From contig CAWJPF010000024.1 in the NCBI GenBank assembly GCA_963844625.1, positions 186,001 to 250,000 of the forward strand: a stretch of 64,000 nt of DNA. Direction: 5' to 3'. The notes beneath the pieces are model-generated. The model worked only from the letters and a program-made list of their open reading frames with translations, was not told the DNA's origin and ran no database searches. Position 1 is the stretch's first letter; the number at the start of each line of letters is the position of its first letter. Both the position numbers and the translations under genes were made by a program. Shown one piece after another: positions 7,674 through 16,596 of the stretch. This DNA comes from Palsa-504 sp963844625 (GTDB lineage: Bacteria > Actinomycetota > Actinomycetes > Streptosporangiales > Streptosporangiaceae).

Positions 7674-9076
7674 TGCCGGCCGCGGGAGATCACGGTCCGG
7701 GCAGCGCGGGCGGCGCGCAGCGCGGCGGCATGCTGACCCTGGAGCAGCTACGGGTCGCGGTCAGTGAGGGCGAGATCGACACGGTGGTGCTCGCCTTCAC
7801 CGACATGCAGGGCCGGCTGCAGGGTAAGCGGCTTTCCGCGGAGTTCTTCCTTGAGGAGGTGGCGGAGCACTACTCCGAGGGCTGCAACTACCTGCTCGCG
7901 GTGGACGTGGAAATGAATACGGTCGACGGGTACGCGATGTCGTCCTGGGACCGCGGCTACGGCGACTTCGTGCTCAGGCCCGACATGGCCACGTTGCGCC
8001 GCGTCCCCTGGCAGCCCGGCACGGCCCTGGTCATCGCCGACCTGACCTGGCTGGATGACACGCCGGTGGTGGCCTCGCCGCGGCAGATACTCGCGGCGCA
8101 GACCGCGCGGCTGGCCGAGCGCGGGCTGGTGGCGCTGGCCGGGACCGAGCTCGAGTTCGTCGTCTACCGGGACACCTACGAGCAGGCGGCGGCCAAGGAC
8201 TACCGCGACCTGGTACCCGCCAACGCCTACAACGTGGACTACTCGATCCTGGGAACGGCGCGGGTCGAGCCGCTGCTGCGCCGCATCCGCAACGAGATGG
8301 CCGGGGCCGGCCTGTACGTGGAGTCGGCCAAGGGCGAATGCAACCTCGGCCAGCATGAGATCGCGTTCAGGTACGCCGAGGCGGCCTCCACCTGCGACAA
8401 CCATTCGATCTACAAGACCGGAGCCAAGGAGATCGCCGCCCAGGAAGGCATGAGCATTACCTTCATGGCCAAGCCGAACGCCCGCGAGGGTAACTCCTGC
8501 CACATCCACCTCTCGCTGCGCGGTGTCGACGGCTCCCCGGTGATGGCCGGGGACGGGGAGTTCGGCATGTCTGCGCTCTGCGAGCACTTCCTGGCTGGCC
8601 TGCTGGCCTCGATGCGCGAGCTGACGTTGTGCTACGCGCCCAACATCAACTCCTACAAGCGCTACGTGCCGGGCAGCTTCGCGCCCACCGCCGTGCGCTG
8701 GGGCCCGGACAACCGGACCTGCGCGCTGCGCCTGGTCGGGCACGGTCCGTCGCTGCGGGTAGAGAACCGCACGCCGGGCGGCGACGTGAACCCGTACCTG
8801 GCCGTGGCCGCGATGATCGCGGCCGGGCTGCACGGCATCGATCACGAGCTGCCCCTCGAGCCCCCGATGACCGGCAACGCCTACGCCGACACGACCGCCC
8901 GGGTCCCGAATACCCTGCGTGACGCGCTGGAGGAGTGGGAAAAGAGCGAGCTGGCCCGGGAGTCGTTCGGCGCGGAGGTGGTCGAGCATTACGCCAACTA
9001 CGCCCGGGTGGAGCTCGCTGCCTACGACGCCGCGGTGACCGACTGGGAACTGCGGCGCTGCTTCGAGCGCCTTTAG
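7673..9076 (+). CDS. Glutamine-synthetase-like gamma-glutamyl-amine ligase (GlnA3/GlnA4 type)
   Basis: A 467-residue protein of the glutamine synthetase fold. Visible signatures are the beta-grasp TDMQGRLQGKR, the metal/substrate loop GTELEFVVYRD, ESAKGECNLGQHE, MAKPNAREGNSCHIHLS and NRTPGGDVNPYLA. It lies between an amine permease and an aldehyde dehydrogenase, unlike a biosynthetic glnA. This setting matches gamma-glutamylpolyamine (GlnA3) or gamma-glutamylethanolamide (GlnA4) synthetases known in Streptomyces, which use ATP to couple glutamate to the amine. The start at 7673 overlaps the permease stop and has GGGAG upstream; an internal ATG at 7730 is an alternative. Polyamine versus ethanolamine cannot be decided here. 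Confidence 0.85.
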   Translation: MPAAGDHGPGSAGGAQRGGMLTLEQLRVAVSEGEIDTVVLAFTDMQGRLQGKRLSAEFFLEEVAEHYSEGCNYLLAVDVEMNTVDGYAMSSWDRGYGDFVLRPDMATLRRVPWQPGTALVIADLTWLDDTPVVASPRQILAAQTARLAERGLVALAGTELEFVVYRDTYEQAAAKDYRDLVPANAYNVDYSILGTARVEPLLRRIRNEMAGAGLYVESAKGECNLGQHEIAFRYAEAASTCDNHSIYKTGAKEIAAQEGMSITFMAKPNAREGNSCHIHLSLRGVDGSPVMAGDGEFGMSALCEHFLAGLLASMRELTLCYAPNINSYKRYVPGSFAPTAVRWGPDNRTCALRLVGHGPSLRVENRTPGGDVNPYLAVAAMIAAGLHGIDHELPLEPPMTGNAYADTTARVPNTLRDALEEWEKSELARESFGAEVVEHYANYARVELAAYDAAVTDWELRRCFERL

Positions 9077-9121
9077 TTCGAGGATCGGTCCGTCCAGTGC
9101 CTGTCAGGGGGAAGCCTGCGC

Positions 9122-10483
9122 ATGTCCCAGTTCACCGTGCTGAATCCCGCGACCGAGGAGCCGGTCACCACCGTGACCCAGGTCTCGGCGGAACAGGCCG
9201 ACGCGGCGATCGAAGCGGCCGCGGCCGCCCAGGCCGCCTGGCGTGACGTCGCGCCCGGTGACCGCGCCCGGCTGCTGCGTGCCTTCGCCGCCGCCGTCGA
9301 CGCGCACGTCGAGGAGCTGGCCGCCCTGGAGGTGGCGGGCTCGGGCCATCCGGCCGGGCAGTCCCGCTGGGAGGCCGGGCATGTCCGCGACGTGCTGCTG
9401 TACTACTCGGCGGCGCCGGAGCGATTGTGCGGCCGGCAGATCCCGGTGCCCGGCGGGCTGAACGTCACCTTCCACGAGCCGGTCGGCGTCGTCGGCCTGA
9501 TCGTCCCCTGGAACTTCCCGATGCCGATCCTGGCCTGGGGCATGGCGCCGGCGCTGGCCGCCGGGTGTGCCGTCGTGGCCAAGCCTGCCGAAGCGACGCC
9601 GCTGACCGCGATGCGGATCGGCGAGCTGGCGCTGGAGGCGGGCCTGCCGGAGGGGGTGTTCCAGGTGCTGCCGGGCAAGGGCAGCGTGGTGGGGCAGCGA
9701 CTGGTCGACCATCCTGGCGTGCGCAAGATCGTGTTCACCGGGTCGACCGAGGTCGGGCGTTCGATAATGGCGGGCTGCGCCCGCGAGGTGAAGCGGCTCA
9801 CCCTGGAACTGGGCGGCAAGAGCGCCAACATCGTGTTCGCCGACGCCGATCTGGAGCGGGCCGCGGCGACTGCGCCGTACGCGGTGTTCGACAACGCGGG
9901 GCAGGACTGCTGCGCGCGGTCGCGGATCCTGGTGCAGCGCAGCGTCCTTGACCGGTTCATGGAGCTCTTCGAGCCCGCGGTGCGGGGCGTCGCGGTCGGC
10001 GATCCCGCGGCGGCGGGGACCGAGATGGGACCGCTGATCTCGGCGGCACACCGAGCGCACGTCGCCTCCTACGTGCCGGACGGCGCGCCGGTGGCCTTCC
10101 GCGGCCACGCGCCGGACGGGCCGGGGTTCTGGTTCGCGCCGACCGTGCTCGCGCCGGTGTCCCCCGATGACCGGGCCTATACCGAGGAGGTGTTCGGCCC
10201 GGTGGTGACCGTGACGCCGTTCGAGGACGAGGCGGATGCGGTGGCGATCGCCAACGACACGCCCTACGGCTTGTCCGGCTCGATCTGGACCTCGGACGTA
10301 GGCCGCGCGATCCGGGTGGCCCGGGCGGTGGACAGCGGGAACCTGTCGGTGAACTCGCATTCCTCGGTGCGGTACTGGACACCGTTCGGCGGCTTCAAGC
10401 AATCCGGCCTCGGTCGCGAACTCGGGCCGGACGCCCCAGACGCGTTCACCGAGACCAAGAACGTCTTCATATCGACGGAGTGA
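9122..10483 (+). CDS. Aldehyde dehydrogenase (NAD(P)-dependent)
   Basis: A 453-residue ALDH-superfamily protein, close to the usual length. The oxyanion Asn region is VPWNFPMPILAW, the nucleotide-binding loop FTGSTEVGRS, the general base is in LELGGKSANIVF, and the catalytic Cys is in NAGQDCCARSRIL near residue 262 (a second Cys is adjacent). GGGGGA precedes the ATG. By context it would oxidise the gamma-glutamyl aminoaldehyde (for example gamma-glutamyl-aminobutyraldehyde) formed in the pathway to the acid that the hydrolase at 4452 cleaves. Confidence 0.9.
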   Translation: MSQFTVLNPATEEPVTTVTQVSAEQADAAIEAAAAAQAAWRDVAPGDRARLLRAFAAAVDAHVEELAALEVAGSGHPAGQSRWEAGHVRDVLLYYSAAPERLCGRQIPVPGGLNVTFHEPVGVVGLIVPWNFPMPILAWGMAPALAAGCAVVAKPAEATPLTAMRIGELALEAGLPEGVFQVLPGKGSVVGQRLVDHPGVRKIVFTGSTEVGRSIMAGCAREVKRLTLELGGKSANIVFADADLERAAATAPYAVFDNAGQDCCARSRILVQRSVLDRFMELFEPAVRGVAVGDPAAAGTEMGPLISAAHRAHVASYVPDGAPVAFRGHAPDGPGFWFAPTVLAPVSPDDRAYTEEVFGPVVTVTPFEDEADAVAIANDTPYGLSGSIWTSDVGRAIRVARAVDSGNLSVNSHSSVRYWTPFGGFKQSGLGRELGPDAPDAFTETKNVFISTE

Positions 10484-10498
10484 GCGAGCCGGCGCCGA

Positions 10499-10556
10499 CT
10501 GGACTGAGGAGCGACGAGGGAAGGAGGCGCCTCGAAGGCGCCCCGGAGGCGAGCGA
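10499..10556. repeat. Dispersed GAGGAGCGACGAGGG repeat, copy 2 (intergenic)
   Basis: It runs from CTGGACTGAGGAGCGACGA to CCGGAGGCGAGCG and includes a small internal hairpin GGCGCCT-CGA-AGGCGCC. It matches 3145-3230 over both ends. It fills most of the gap between the aldehyde dehydrogenase and SDR genes, ending just before the SDR ribosome-binding site. Confidence 0.7.
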
Positions 10557-10568
10557 GCGGGAGGAAAG

Positions 10569-11330
10569 ATGAAGTTCGAGGGCAAGACCGTCGTGATCAC
10601 TGGTGCGGGCAGCGGGATCGGGCTGGCCGCGGCGCGGCGGTTCGCGGCAGACGGCGCCAACGTGGTGGCAGTCGACATCGATGACGACGCCGGCGAGAAG
10701 GCCGCAGCCGAGACGAACGGGTTGTTCGTACGCGCCGACGTGACTTCCGAGGCGGATGTGGCTGCGGCGTTCCGCGCGGCCCGCGATACCTACGGCTCGG
10801 TGGACGTCGCGTTCAACAACGCCGGTATCTCACCGCCCGAGGACGACTCGATCCTGGACACCTCGCTCGAGGCCTGGCGGCGTGTCCAGGAGGTCAACCT
10901 GACGTCGGTATACCTGTGCTGCAAGGAAGCGATCGGCTACATGCGGGCGCAGGGCAAGGGCGCCATAGTGAACACCGCCTCGTTCGTCGCCGTGCTGGGC
11001 TCGGCCACCTCGCAGATCTCTTACACCGCGTCCAAGGGCGGTGTGCTGGCCCTGTCCCGCGAGCTCGGCGTCCAGTTCGCCCGCGAGGGAATCCGGGTCA
11101 ACGCCTTGTGCCCGGGGCCGGTGAACACCCCGCTGCTGCGCGAGCTCTTCGCGGCCGACCCGGAACGGGCCCAGCGCAGGCTGGTGCACGTACCCATGGG
11201 CCGGTTCGCCGAGCCGGAAGAGATCGCGGCCGCGGTGGCCTTCCTGGCCAGCGACGACGCCTCGTTCATCACCGCCTCGACGTTCCTCGTCGACGGCGGC
11301 ATCTCCGGCGCGTACGTGACGCCCCTGTAG
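10569..11330 (+). CDS. Short-chain dehydrogenase/reductase
   Basis: A 253-residue classical SDR. The cofactor motif is TGAGSGIG at residues 12-19, with an acidic residue after strand 2 (VAVDIDDD) that favours NAD(H). NNAG lies near residue 85, and the catalytic Ser/Tyr/Lys are in SQISYTASKGG. GGAGGAAAG precedes the ATG. It is the last plus-strand gene of the amine-catabolic run and may oxidise a hydroxylated amine or intermediate (suggestive if the substrate is an alkanolamine). The exact substrate is unknown. Confidence 0.88.
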   Translation: MKFEGKTVVITGAGSGIGLAAARRFAADGANVVAVDIDDDAGEKAAAETNGLFVRADVTSEADVAAAFRAARDTYGSVDVAFNNAGISPPEDDSILDTSLEAWRRVQEVNLTSVYLCCKEAIGYMRAQGKGAIVNTASFVAVLGSATSQISYTASKGGVLALSRELGVQFAREGIRVNALCPGPVNTPLLRELFAADPERAQRRLVHVPMGRFAEPEEIAAAVAFLASDDASFITASTFLVDGGISGAYVTPL

Positions 11331-11412
11331 ATGAGAGACTGCGCTGCGGCATGTCACCTCTCAGGAAACCGCAGGCCCCGAGAACACTCGCGCCCCAGCG
11401 CTTACCGTTCTA

Positions 11413-11490
11413 GCGTCACCGTCGGCCCTCCTCGCGTCACTGCCGGCCCTCCTCGCGTCACTGCCGGCCCTCCTCGAGGCACCGCCGGCC
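11413..11490. repeat. 21-bp tandem repeat, about 3.7 copies
   Basis: Units GCGTCAC(C/T)G(T/C)CGGCCCTCCTC start at 11413, 11434 and 11455, with a partial degenerate unit at 11476-11490. It sits between the convergent SDR and SerA-like genes and directly abuts the terminator hairpins. Confidence 0.8.
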
Positions 11491-11544
11491 ACAACGATGC
11501 TCCATCGTTGTGGTCAGGGCAACAGCGATGCTCCATCGTTGTGG
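11489..11544. terminator. Tandem hairpins between convergent genes, bidirectional terminator candidate
   Basis: The first hairpin has an 11-bp perfect stem, CCACAACGATG (11489-11499) and CATCGTTGTGG (11503-11513), with a 3-nt CTC loop. A second nearly identical hairpin follows at about 11520-11544 with one G-T pair (CAACAGCGATG-CTC-CATCGTTGTGG). There is no long U tract. Its position between convergent genes ending at 11330 and 11587 supports termination in both directions. Confidence 0.6.
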
Positions 11545-11586
11545 TAAAGCCGGGCTCCGCGCCCATGCTCCACCGAGGCGGGCGGT

Positions 11587-12795
11587 TCAGGGGGAGCGCA
11601 GGGTGCGCAGGCTGATGGTGACGGGCATCGCGCGGAGTTCGGCGAGCACGTCCTCGCTGTACTCGGAGCCGATGTCGGTCAGCACGTAGCCGAAATCGTC
11701 CTTGGTGCGCAGGAGCTGACCTTCGACGTTGACGCCGTGCTCGGCCAGCACCCGGTTGATCGAGGCAAGTACGCCGGGCACGTTCCGGTGCAGGTGCACC
11801 AGACGATGCGTGCCGCTCACCACGGGCAGCGTGACGCCCGGCAGGTTCACGCTGAGCGAGGTGGCGCCGGAGGCCATGTAGTCAGCCAGCTTGCCCGCGA
11901 CGAACTCGCCGATATCTTGCTGGGCCTCCTCGGTCGAGCCGCCGATGTGCGGGGTGAGGATGACGTTCGGCAGCCCGCGCAGCGCCGAGACGAACTCATC
12001 ACCGGCGCCCTTCGGCTCGTCAGGGAAGACATCGATGGCGGCCCCGGCGATGTGCCCGGACTCGATGTTGCGGCGCAGCGACGCGTGGTCCACCACGAAC
12101 CCGCGGGATAGGTTGAGGAACAGCGAACGCGGCCGCATCGCGGCGAACTCGGCCTCGCCGAAGAAACCGCGGTTACCATCGCGCCCGTCGACGTGCAGGG
12201 TCACGGTCTCCACCGACTCGAGCAGCTCGGCCAGGGTGGAGCAGCGGCGGGCGTTGCCGATCGCCAGCTTGTCGGCCACGTCGTAGAAACAGACGGCCAT
12301 GCCCAGGTTTTCCGCCAGTACGGACAGCTGAGTGCCGATGTTGCCGTAGCCGACGATACCGAGGCGGCGGCCACGCACCTCATGACTTCCGGTGGCCGAT
12401 TTGTCCCATTCGCCGACATGCATCTTCATGTTCTTCTCCGGCAGGCGCCGCGCCATCGCGATTATCTCGGCCAGCGCGAGTTCGACGACGCTGCGGGTGT
12501 TGGAGAACGGCGCGTTGAAGACCGCCACACCCCGCTTGCTGGCGGCGGCCAGGTCGATCTGGTTGACGCCGATGCAGAACGCGCCGACCGCGACCAGCTG
12601 CGGCGCGGCCGCCAGGACGCGCTCGGTGACATGCGTCCCTGACCTGATCCCGAGCAGGTGCACGTCGCCGACGGCGTCGATGAGCTCGTCCTCCCCCAGC
12701 GCGCGAGGCAGCGTGTCGACCTGGTAACCCTCTTTGGCCAGCCGCACCGACGCGTCGGGATGGATGTTCTCGAGCAGCAGCACCCTCGTGGTCAC
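11587..12795 (-). CDS. D-3-phosphoglycerate dehydrogenase-like (SerA) with ACT domain
   Basis: A 402-residue protein starting at a GTG (12795) with an AAGG-containing leader. The architecture is that of the E. coli-type SerA: a substrate domain (1-105), a Rossmann domain with GIVGYGNIGTQLS near residue 150, the catalytic region DVFPDEP and the catalytic His in LTPHIGGSTEEAQ near 290, then a C-terminal ACT domain (about 330-402, VHLHRNVPGVLASINRVLAEHGVN). The reaction is NAD-dependent oxidation of 3-phosphoglycerate towards serine. It is separated from its plus-strand neighbour by terminator hairpins, so it is probably monocistronic. A related 2-hydroxyacid role cannot be excluded. Confidence 0.88.
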   Translation of the reverse strand: MTTRVLLLENIHPDASVRLAKEGYQVDTLPRALGEDELIDAVGDVHLLGIRSGTHVTERVLAAAPQLVAVGAFCIGVNQIDLAAASKRGVAVFNAPFSNTRSVVELALAEIIAMARRLPEKNMKMHVGEWDKSATGSHEVRGRRLGIVGYGNIGTQLSVLAENLGMAVCFYDVADKLAIGNARRCSTLAELLESVETVTLHVDGRDGNRGFFGEAEFAAMRPRSLFLNLSRGFVVDHASLRRNIESGHIAGAAIDVFPDEPKGAGDEFVSALRGLPNVILTPHIGGSTEEAQQDIGEFVAGKLADYMASGATSLSVNLPGVTLPVVSGTHRLVHLHRNVPGVLASINRVLAEHGVNVEGQLLRTKDDFGYVLTDIGSEYSEDVLAELRAMPVTISLRTLRSP

Positions 12796-12881
12796 CAGCG
12801 TCTGTACCTTTCGCGCGATTCGCGGGCATTCAGGCAGCCCCCGGAGGCCGGGCTGATCCCCGTAGCCCGCTTCCTTTATAC

Positions 12882-15800
12882 CTAACGAGCCGTGGTGGCT
12901 GCCCCGGTCAGGTGACCCGGCTCCGAGGGGCCAGCGGGATCCAGGAGGCCCGGAGCGGCCGGTGAGCCGGGCGCAAGGGTGCCGCGTTCGGTGCCGGAGT
13001 CCAGGGCGGCCAGCTTGGTCCGGACCTCGTCCGCCAGCGGGTGCGGCAGGCTTTCGAGGATCGCCACGGCCTCACGCCAAGCCGTCGCGGCGGCGGCGGC
13101 GTCACCCTCGGCCAGAAGAACGCCACCCAGGCTGGCCAGCGAGTTGCCTTCGCCGTACGACGAGCCGATCTCCCGGTAGGCCTCGATGGCCTTGGTATAG
13201 CTGGCCTTGGCCTGGGCGATGTCACCCTGGTGCAGGTAGACGTAGCCGAGACTGTCCATGGTGTCGGCGGTACCGCCGCGGTAGCCGGATTCGCGGTGCA
13301 AACTCAGCGCCCGCTGGCAGTGGGCCAGGGCCTGGTCGTACTGGCCCAGGTGGGCATATAGCCAGCCAACCCCGTTCTCCAGGTTGGCCTGCGACCACCA
13401 GTGCCCGGCGGCCTTGAGCATCCGCAGTGCGTCCAGCGCGACGGCCAGCGCCTCCGGGTAGCGCTCCTGATCCTCCAGCATGCTGGCCAGGCCGTTCAGC
13501 ACCATGCCCTCGTTAGCACGGTCCCCTAGTTCACGGAACAGGTCAAGCGCCCGCCGGATGTTCGGGCTGGCGGTCTCGTAGTCACCCATGTGGGACTGGG
13601 CGTTGCCGAGCAGGTAGTGCGTGTGCGCGAGGGCGACGGTATCGCCGAGGCGCTGCGCGGCGCCCAGCGCGGTGCCCTGGCTGGCCGCGTAGTCGCGCCA
13701 CCGGCCGCGCCGGTTGAAGAACGGGCCGAGGGTCCAGGAAATCTGCCAGGCGTGCTCGTCAAAACCGTTGGCGTCGGCGTAGCCGATCAGGGCGAGCAGC
13801 ACCGGGACCTCGGCGTCGAACCACGACATGGCCTGCTCTTTGTCGGCCACGTCGGCGGGCAGCACGTCCGGCTGTACCGGGGCCAGCCGCAGCGGAGACC
13901 GGAACGGGCTGAACCGCTGCGACGCCGCCATCGCCGTATGCAGATAGTGGTCGAGCACCCGGTGCACGGCCGCCTGGCGATCCTGCGTCACCTCATGCCG
14001 CTCAGCCTGGTCGACGGCATAGAAACGGAGCAGGTCATGGAAGGTGAACCGGCCGGGCTGGTACTCGGCGACCATATGGGTCCGGGCCAGCTCGCGTAGC
14101 GCGGAGCCCGCCTTGGCCCGGGGGACCCCGGCCAGGCTGGCCGCCGCGGACAGCGAGATATCGGGACCTGGATGCAGGCCAAGCAGGCGGAACATCCGCG
14201 CCGCGGTCTCGCTGAGCTGGTCGTAGGACCAGGAGAACACGGCCCGCACGTCCGTCGCCGCGTCGTCCGCCTCGAGCGCGTCCAGCCGGCCACGGGCATC
14301 GCGCAGTTCGGCGGCCAGTTCCGCCAGCGGGCGCTTGGGCCGGCCGGCGGCGCGGCCGACGGCAATGCTGAGAGCGAGCGGAAGGCGCGCGCACTCCTCG
14401 ATGATCTCCTGCGCCGCCTCGGGTTCGGCCGCGGCCCGGTCCTGCCCGAGCCTGCGGGACAGCATCTCGTATGCTTCCGCGGAGCTGAGCACATCGAGCG
14501 TGAGCGGCACCGCTCCCTCGGCGGCGACCAGGCCGGTCATCTCGTTGCGGCTGGTGACCACGACGAGGCAGCCGGGTGAACCCGGCAGCAGCGGCCGCAC
14601 CTGAGCCGCGTTCCGCGCGTTGTCGAGCACGATCAGCATGCGCTTGCCGTCGAGCAGGCTGCGGTAAAGGGCCGCCCGTCCCTCTGTGTCGGCCGGGATC
14701 CGGTGCGGGGCTACGCCCAGGGAGTCCAGGAAGAACCGCAGCACCTCGGCCGGTTCCACCGGCGGCGTGGCCGGACCCAGGCCGCGCAGGTGAACGTACA
14801 ACTGGCCGTCGGGAAAGCGCTTGGCGACCTGGCGGCCGAAGCGAACGGCGAGCGCGGTCTTACCGGTCCCCGCTGTACCCGAGATGACGACCACCGGCAC
14901 CGGCTCATCGGATCCGGCAGATCTCGCGGCCAGCACGGCCTGCAACGTGGCGAGCTCGTCGTGGCGGCCAGAGAAGCCGGGCGCCTCGAAGGGCAGCTGG
15001 GCCGGCACGGGAATGACCACGCCCGCATCGGTCAGGGGCTGCACCTGGGCCGGGTCGGACGCCGAGGTGACCACCGGTGCTGCCGTTTTCCCCGCGGATA
15101 CCGCCGCGGCGATAGTCCCCCAGGTGCGGGCGGCCCCGTTCGGACTCGCCAGCCTGTTCGGGCCGGCGTCGTCGGCGGCCACGTTCAGCGCGGCGTCGGA
15201 GGTGAGGATCTGCTGGTGGATGCGGGACAGCTCACTGCCAGGATCGATGCCAAGTTCCTCCGCCAGCACGCGCCTGCCGTCCTGGAACACCCGCAGCGCT
15301 TCGGCGTGCCGCCCACTGCGGTACAGCGCGACCATCAACAGGCCGCGCATCCGCTCCCGGAGCGGGTGATCCGACACCATAGCGGTCAGATCGGGCACCA
15401 CTTCCTCGTGCCGGCCGAGCGCGAGCAGAACATCAGCCCGCTCTTCCGCGGCCGTGGAGCGCAGCTCGCCGAGCCGCACCCGCTCGGTCTCCGCGAACCG
15501 CCCGGGCACGCCGGCGAACGCGATACCGCGCCACAGCCCGAGTGCGGAGTTGAGCGCGGCCACCGCGCCGACCGGATCTCCGCCCTTGCGCAGCTGACGC
15601 GCCCGGCCCAGGTGCTGCTCGAAGGAAACGGCGTCCGGCTGGCCGGGAACCAGGTGAAGCACGTAGCCGGCCCCGGAGGAGACCAGGACGCGGCCCGGTC
15701 CGCGCAGTGACCGGTTAGGTTCGATGATGCGGCGCAGGCCGGCCACATAGGTATAGATGCCTCCTTCGGCGCTGGCCGGCGGATCCTGCCCCCAGACCGC

Positions 15801-15998
15801 ATCGACCAGCTCGCCGCGGGAGATCACGCGGTTCGCGCGCATCGCAAGGATGCCGAGGACAGCTTGCTGCCTCGGCTGGCCGACCGGCAGCTCCTGATCG
15901 CCGTACCAGGCCGTCACCGGACCAAGCACGCCGACGCGCAACACCACGGCTTCGCCGACCTTCCGCTCGCGAGACCCACCCCAAAAATCCGCCCCCAC
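12882..15998 (-). CDS. AfsR/SARP-type regulator (OmpR-like DNA-binding, BTAD, NB-ARC, TPR)
   Basis: A 1038-residue cytoplasmic regulator. An OmpR-type winged helix spans about residues 20-110 and a bacterial transcriptional activation domain about 115-260. A STAND/NB-ARC ATPase follows, with Walker A GTAGTGKTAL near 375, Walker B RMLIVLDNARN near 455 and VVVTSRNEM. Tetratricopeptide repeats fill roughly 720-1000. This is the full-length AfsR layout, which in streptomycetes activates secondary metabolism in an ATP-dependent way. The upstream GTG at 15998 gives the longest frame; GTG at 15947, preceded by GGAAGG, may be the true start since the conserved domain begins VVLRVGVLGP. No obvious target cluster adjoins it. 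Confidence 0.9.
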   Translation of the reverse strand: MGADFWGGSRERKVGEAVVLRVGVLGPVTAWYGDQELPVGQPRQQAVLGILAMRANRVISRGELVDAVWGQDPPASAEGGIYTYVAGLRRIIEPNRSLRGPGRVLVSSGAGYVLHLVPGQPDAVSFEQHLGRARQLRKGGDPVGAVAALNSALGLWRGIAFAGVPGRFAETERVRLGELRSTAAEERADVLLALGRHEEVVPDLTAMVSDHPLRERMRGLLMVALYRSGRHAEALRVFQDGRRVLAEELGIDPGSELSRIHQQILTSDAALNVAADDAGPNRLASPNGAARTWGTIAAAVSAGKTAAPVVTSASDPAQVQPLTDAGVVIPVPAQLPFEAPGFSGRHDELATLQAVLAARSAGSDEPVPVVVISGTAGTGKTALAVRFGRQVAKRFPDGQLYVHLRGLGPATPPVEPAEVLRFFLDSLGVAPHRIPADTEGRAALYRSLLDGKRMLIVLDNARNAAQVRPLLPGSPGCLVVVTSRNEMTGLVAAEGAVPLTLDVLSSAEAYEMLSRRLGQDRAAAEPEAAQEIIEECARLPLALSIAVGRAAGRPKRPLAELAAELRDARGRLDALEADDAATDVRAVFSWSYDQLSETAARMFRLLGLHPGPDISLSAAASLAGVPRAKAGSALRELARTHMVAEYQPGRFTFHDLLRFYAVDQAERHEVTQDRQAAVHRVLDHYLHTAMAASQRFSPFRSPLRLAPVQPDVLPADVADKEQAMSWFDAEVPVLLALIGYADANGFDEHAWQISWTLGPFFNRRGRWRDYAASQGTALGAAQRLGDTVALAHTHYLLGNAQSHMGDYETASPNIRRALDLFRELGDRANEGMVLNGLASMLEDQERYPEALAVALDALRMLKAAGHWWSQANLENGVGWLYAHLGQYDQALAHCQRALSLHRESGYRGGTADTMDSLGYVYLHQGDIAQAKASYTKAIEAYREIGSSYGEGNSLASLGGVLLAEGDAAAAATAWREAVAILESLPHPLADEVRTKLAALDSGTERGTLAPGSPAAPGLLDPAGPSEPGHLTGAATTAR

Positions 15999-16596
15999 CC
16001 GGGCGGAACATCTTTATCGAGGTTACAGCCATTTGCGTCACTCCTCCAGAAAAAATCTAGATCACATGGAGAGCGCCGGCTAATAGTAGGTCGGGCGCCT
16101 AGGGGCGTCGGCAGGTGCGGCTGGTCGCGCACGTCCGCAGCCGGCAGGGCGCGCCGGATGCTCGGCTTTACGGGAGGAAATGACGGCGCCGTAGGTTCTG
16201 GTCGGCCTCTCGCTGCTTAGTACCACCGCATTACCGGCCTAGCCGACCGGAGCCTCCGGGCGCTGGGCGCCCCGGAGCCGCCGGCCCTCACGGCACCCCC
16301 CTCACTACCTGCCGTGAGGGCCGGCACCCTCGTTGCCGCCGCGCGTAGTGGCGGCCTTCTAGCCCTACCTGACCTGGATGATCCACTGAGCGGCCTTTAT
16401 TGAATCGACAGGTTATCTTGGCCATTACTTCATTTTTCTCGCTTTGCGCACTACGACGGTCAAACAGGACACTCATGACGGCCTGCTCGCCGGGATCGGC
16501 CGGACCGGCTCGTGGCTTCCTGGCATGAACTTTCGGCGCCGGCATTCGGGACCTCTGGCCCCTAGCGCGATCATCTGGCCTTGGTTAACTGATGGG
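15999..16596. other. Intergenic region with two hairpins; promoter region of the AfsR-like gene
   Basis: No convincing gene. It separates the minus-strand AfsR-like gene from a plus-strand SRPBCC pseudogene. A perfect 16-bp inverted repeat at 16280-16325 is listed separately, preceded at about 16247-16276 by a second imperfect hairpin (TCCGGGCGC...GCGCCCCGGA). A short AT-rich run (GAAAAAATCTAGATC near 16052-16066) may be promoter DNA for the regulator. Confidence 0.5.
16280..16325. terminator. Strong 16-bp hairpin, terminator or attenuator candidate
   Basis: GCCGGCCCTCACGGCA (16280-16295) and TGCCGTGAGGGCCGGC (16310-16325) are perfectly complementary with a 14-nt loop. No U tract follows on either strand. 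The surrounding region has no gene pointing into it, so a protein-binding or structural role is also possible. Confidence 0.4.

Noticed and set aside
11413..11490. CRISPR-like array
   Set aside because: The 21-bp units are directly adjacent with no spacers and only about four copies; it is a simple tandem repeat.
16288..16545. An 85-codon minus-strand frame in the gap upstream of the SRPBCC pseudogene
   Set aside because: It overlaps the hairpin region, has no ribosome-binding site and no recognisable family.
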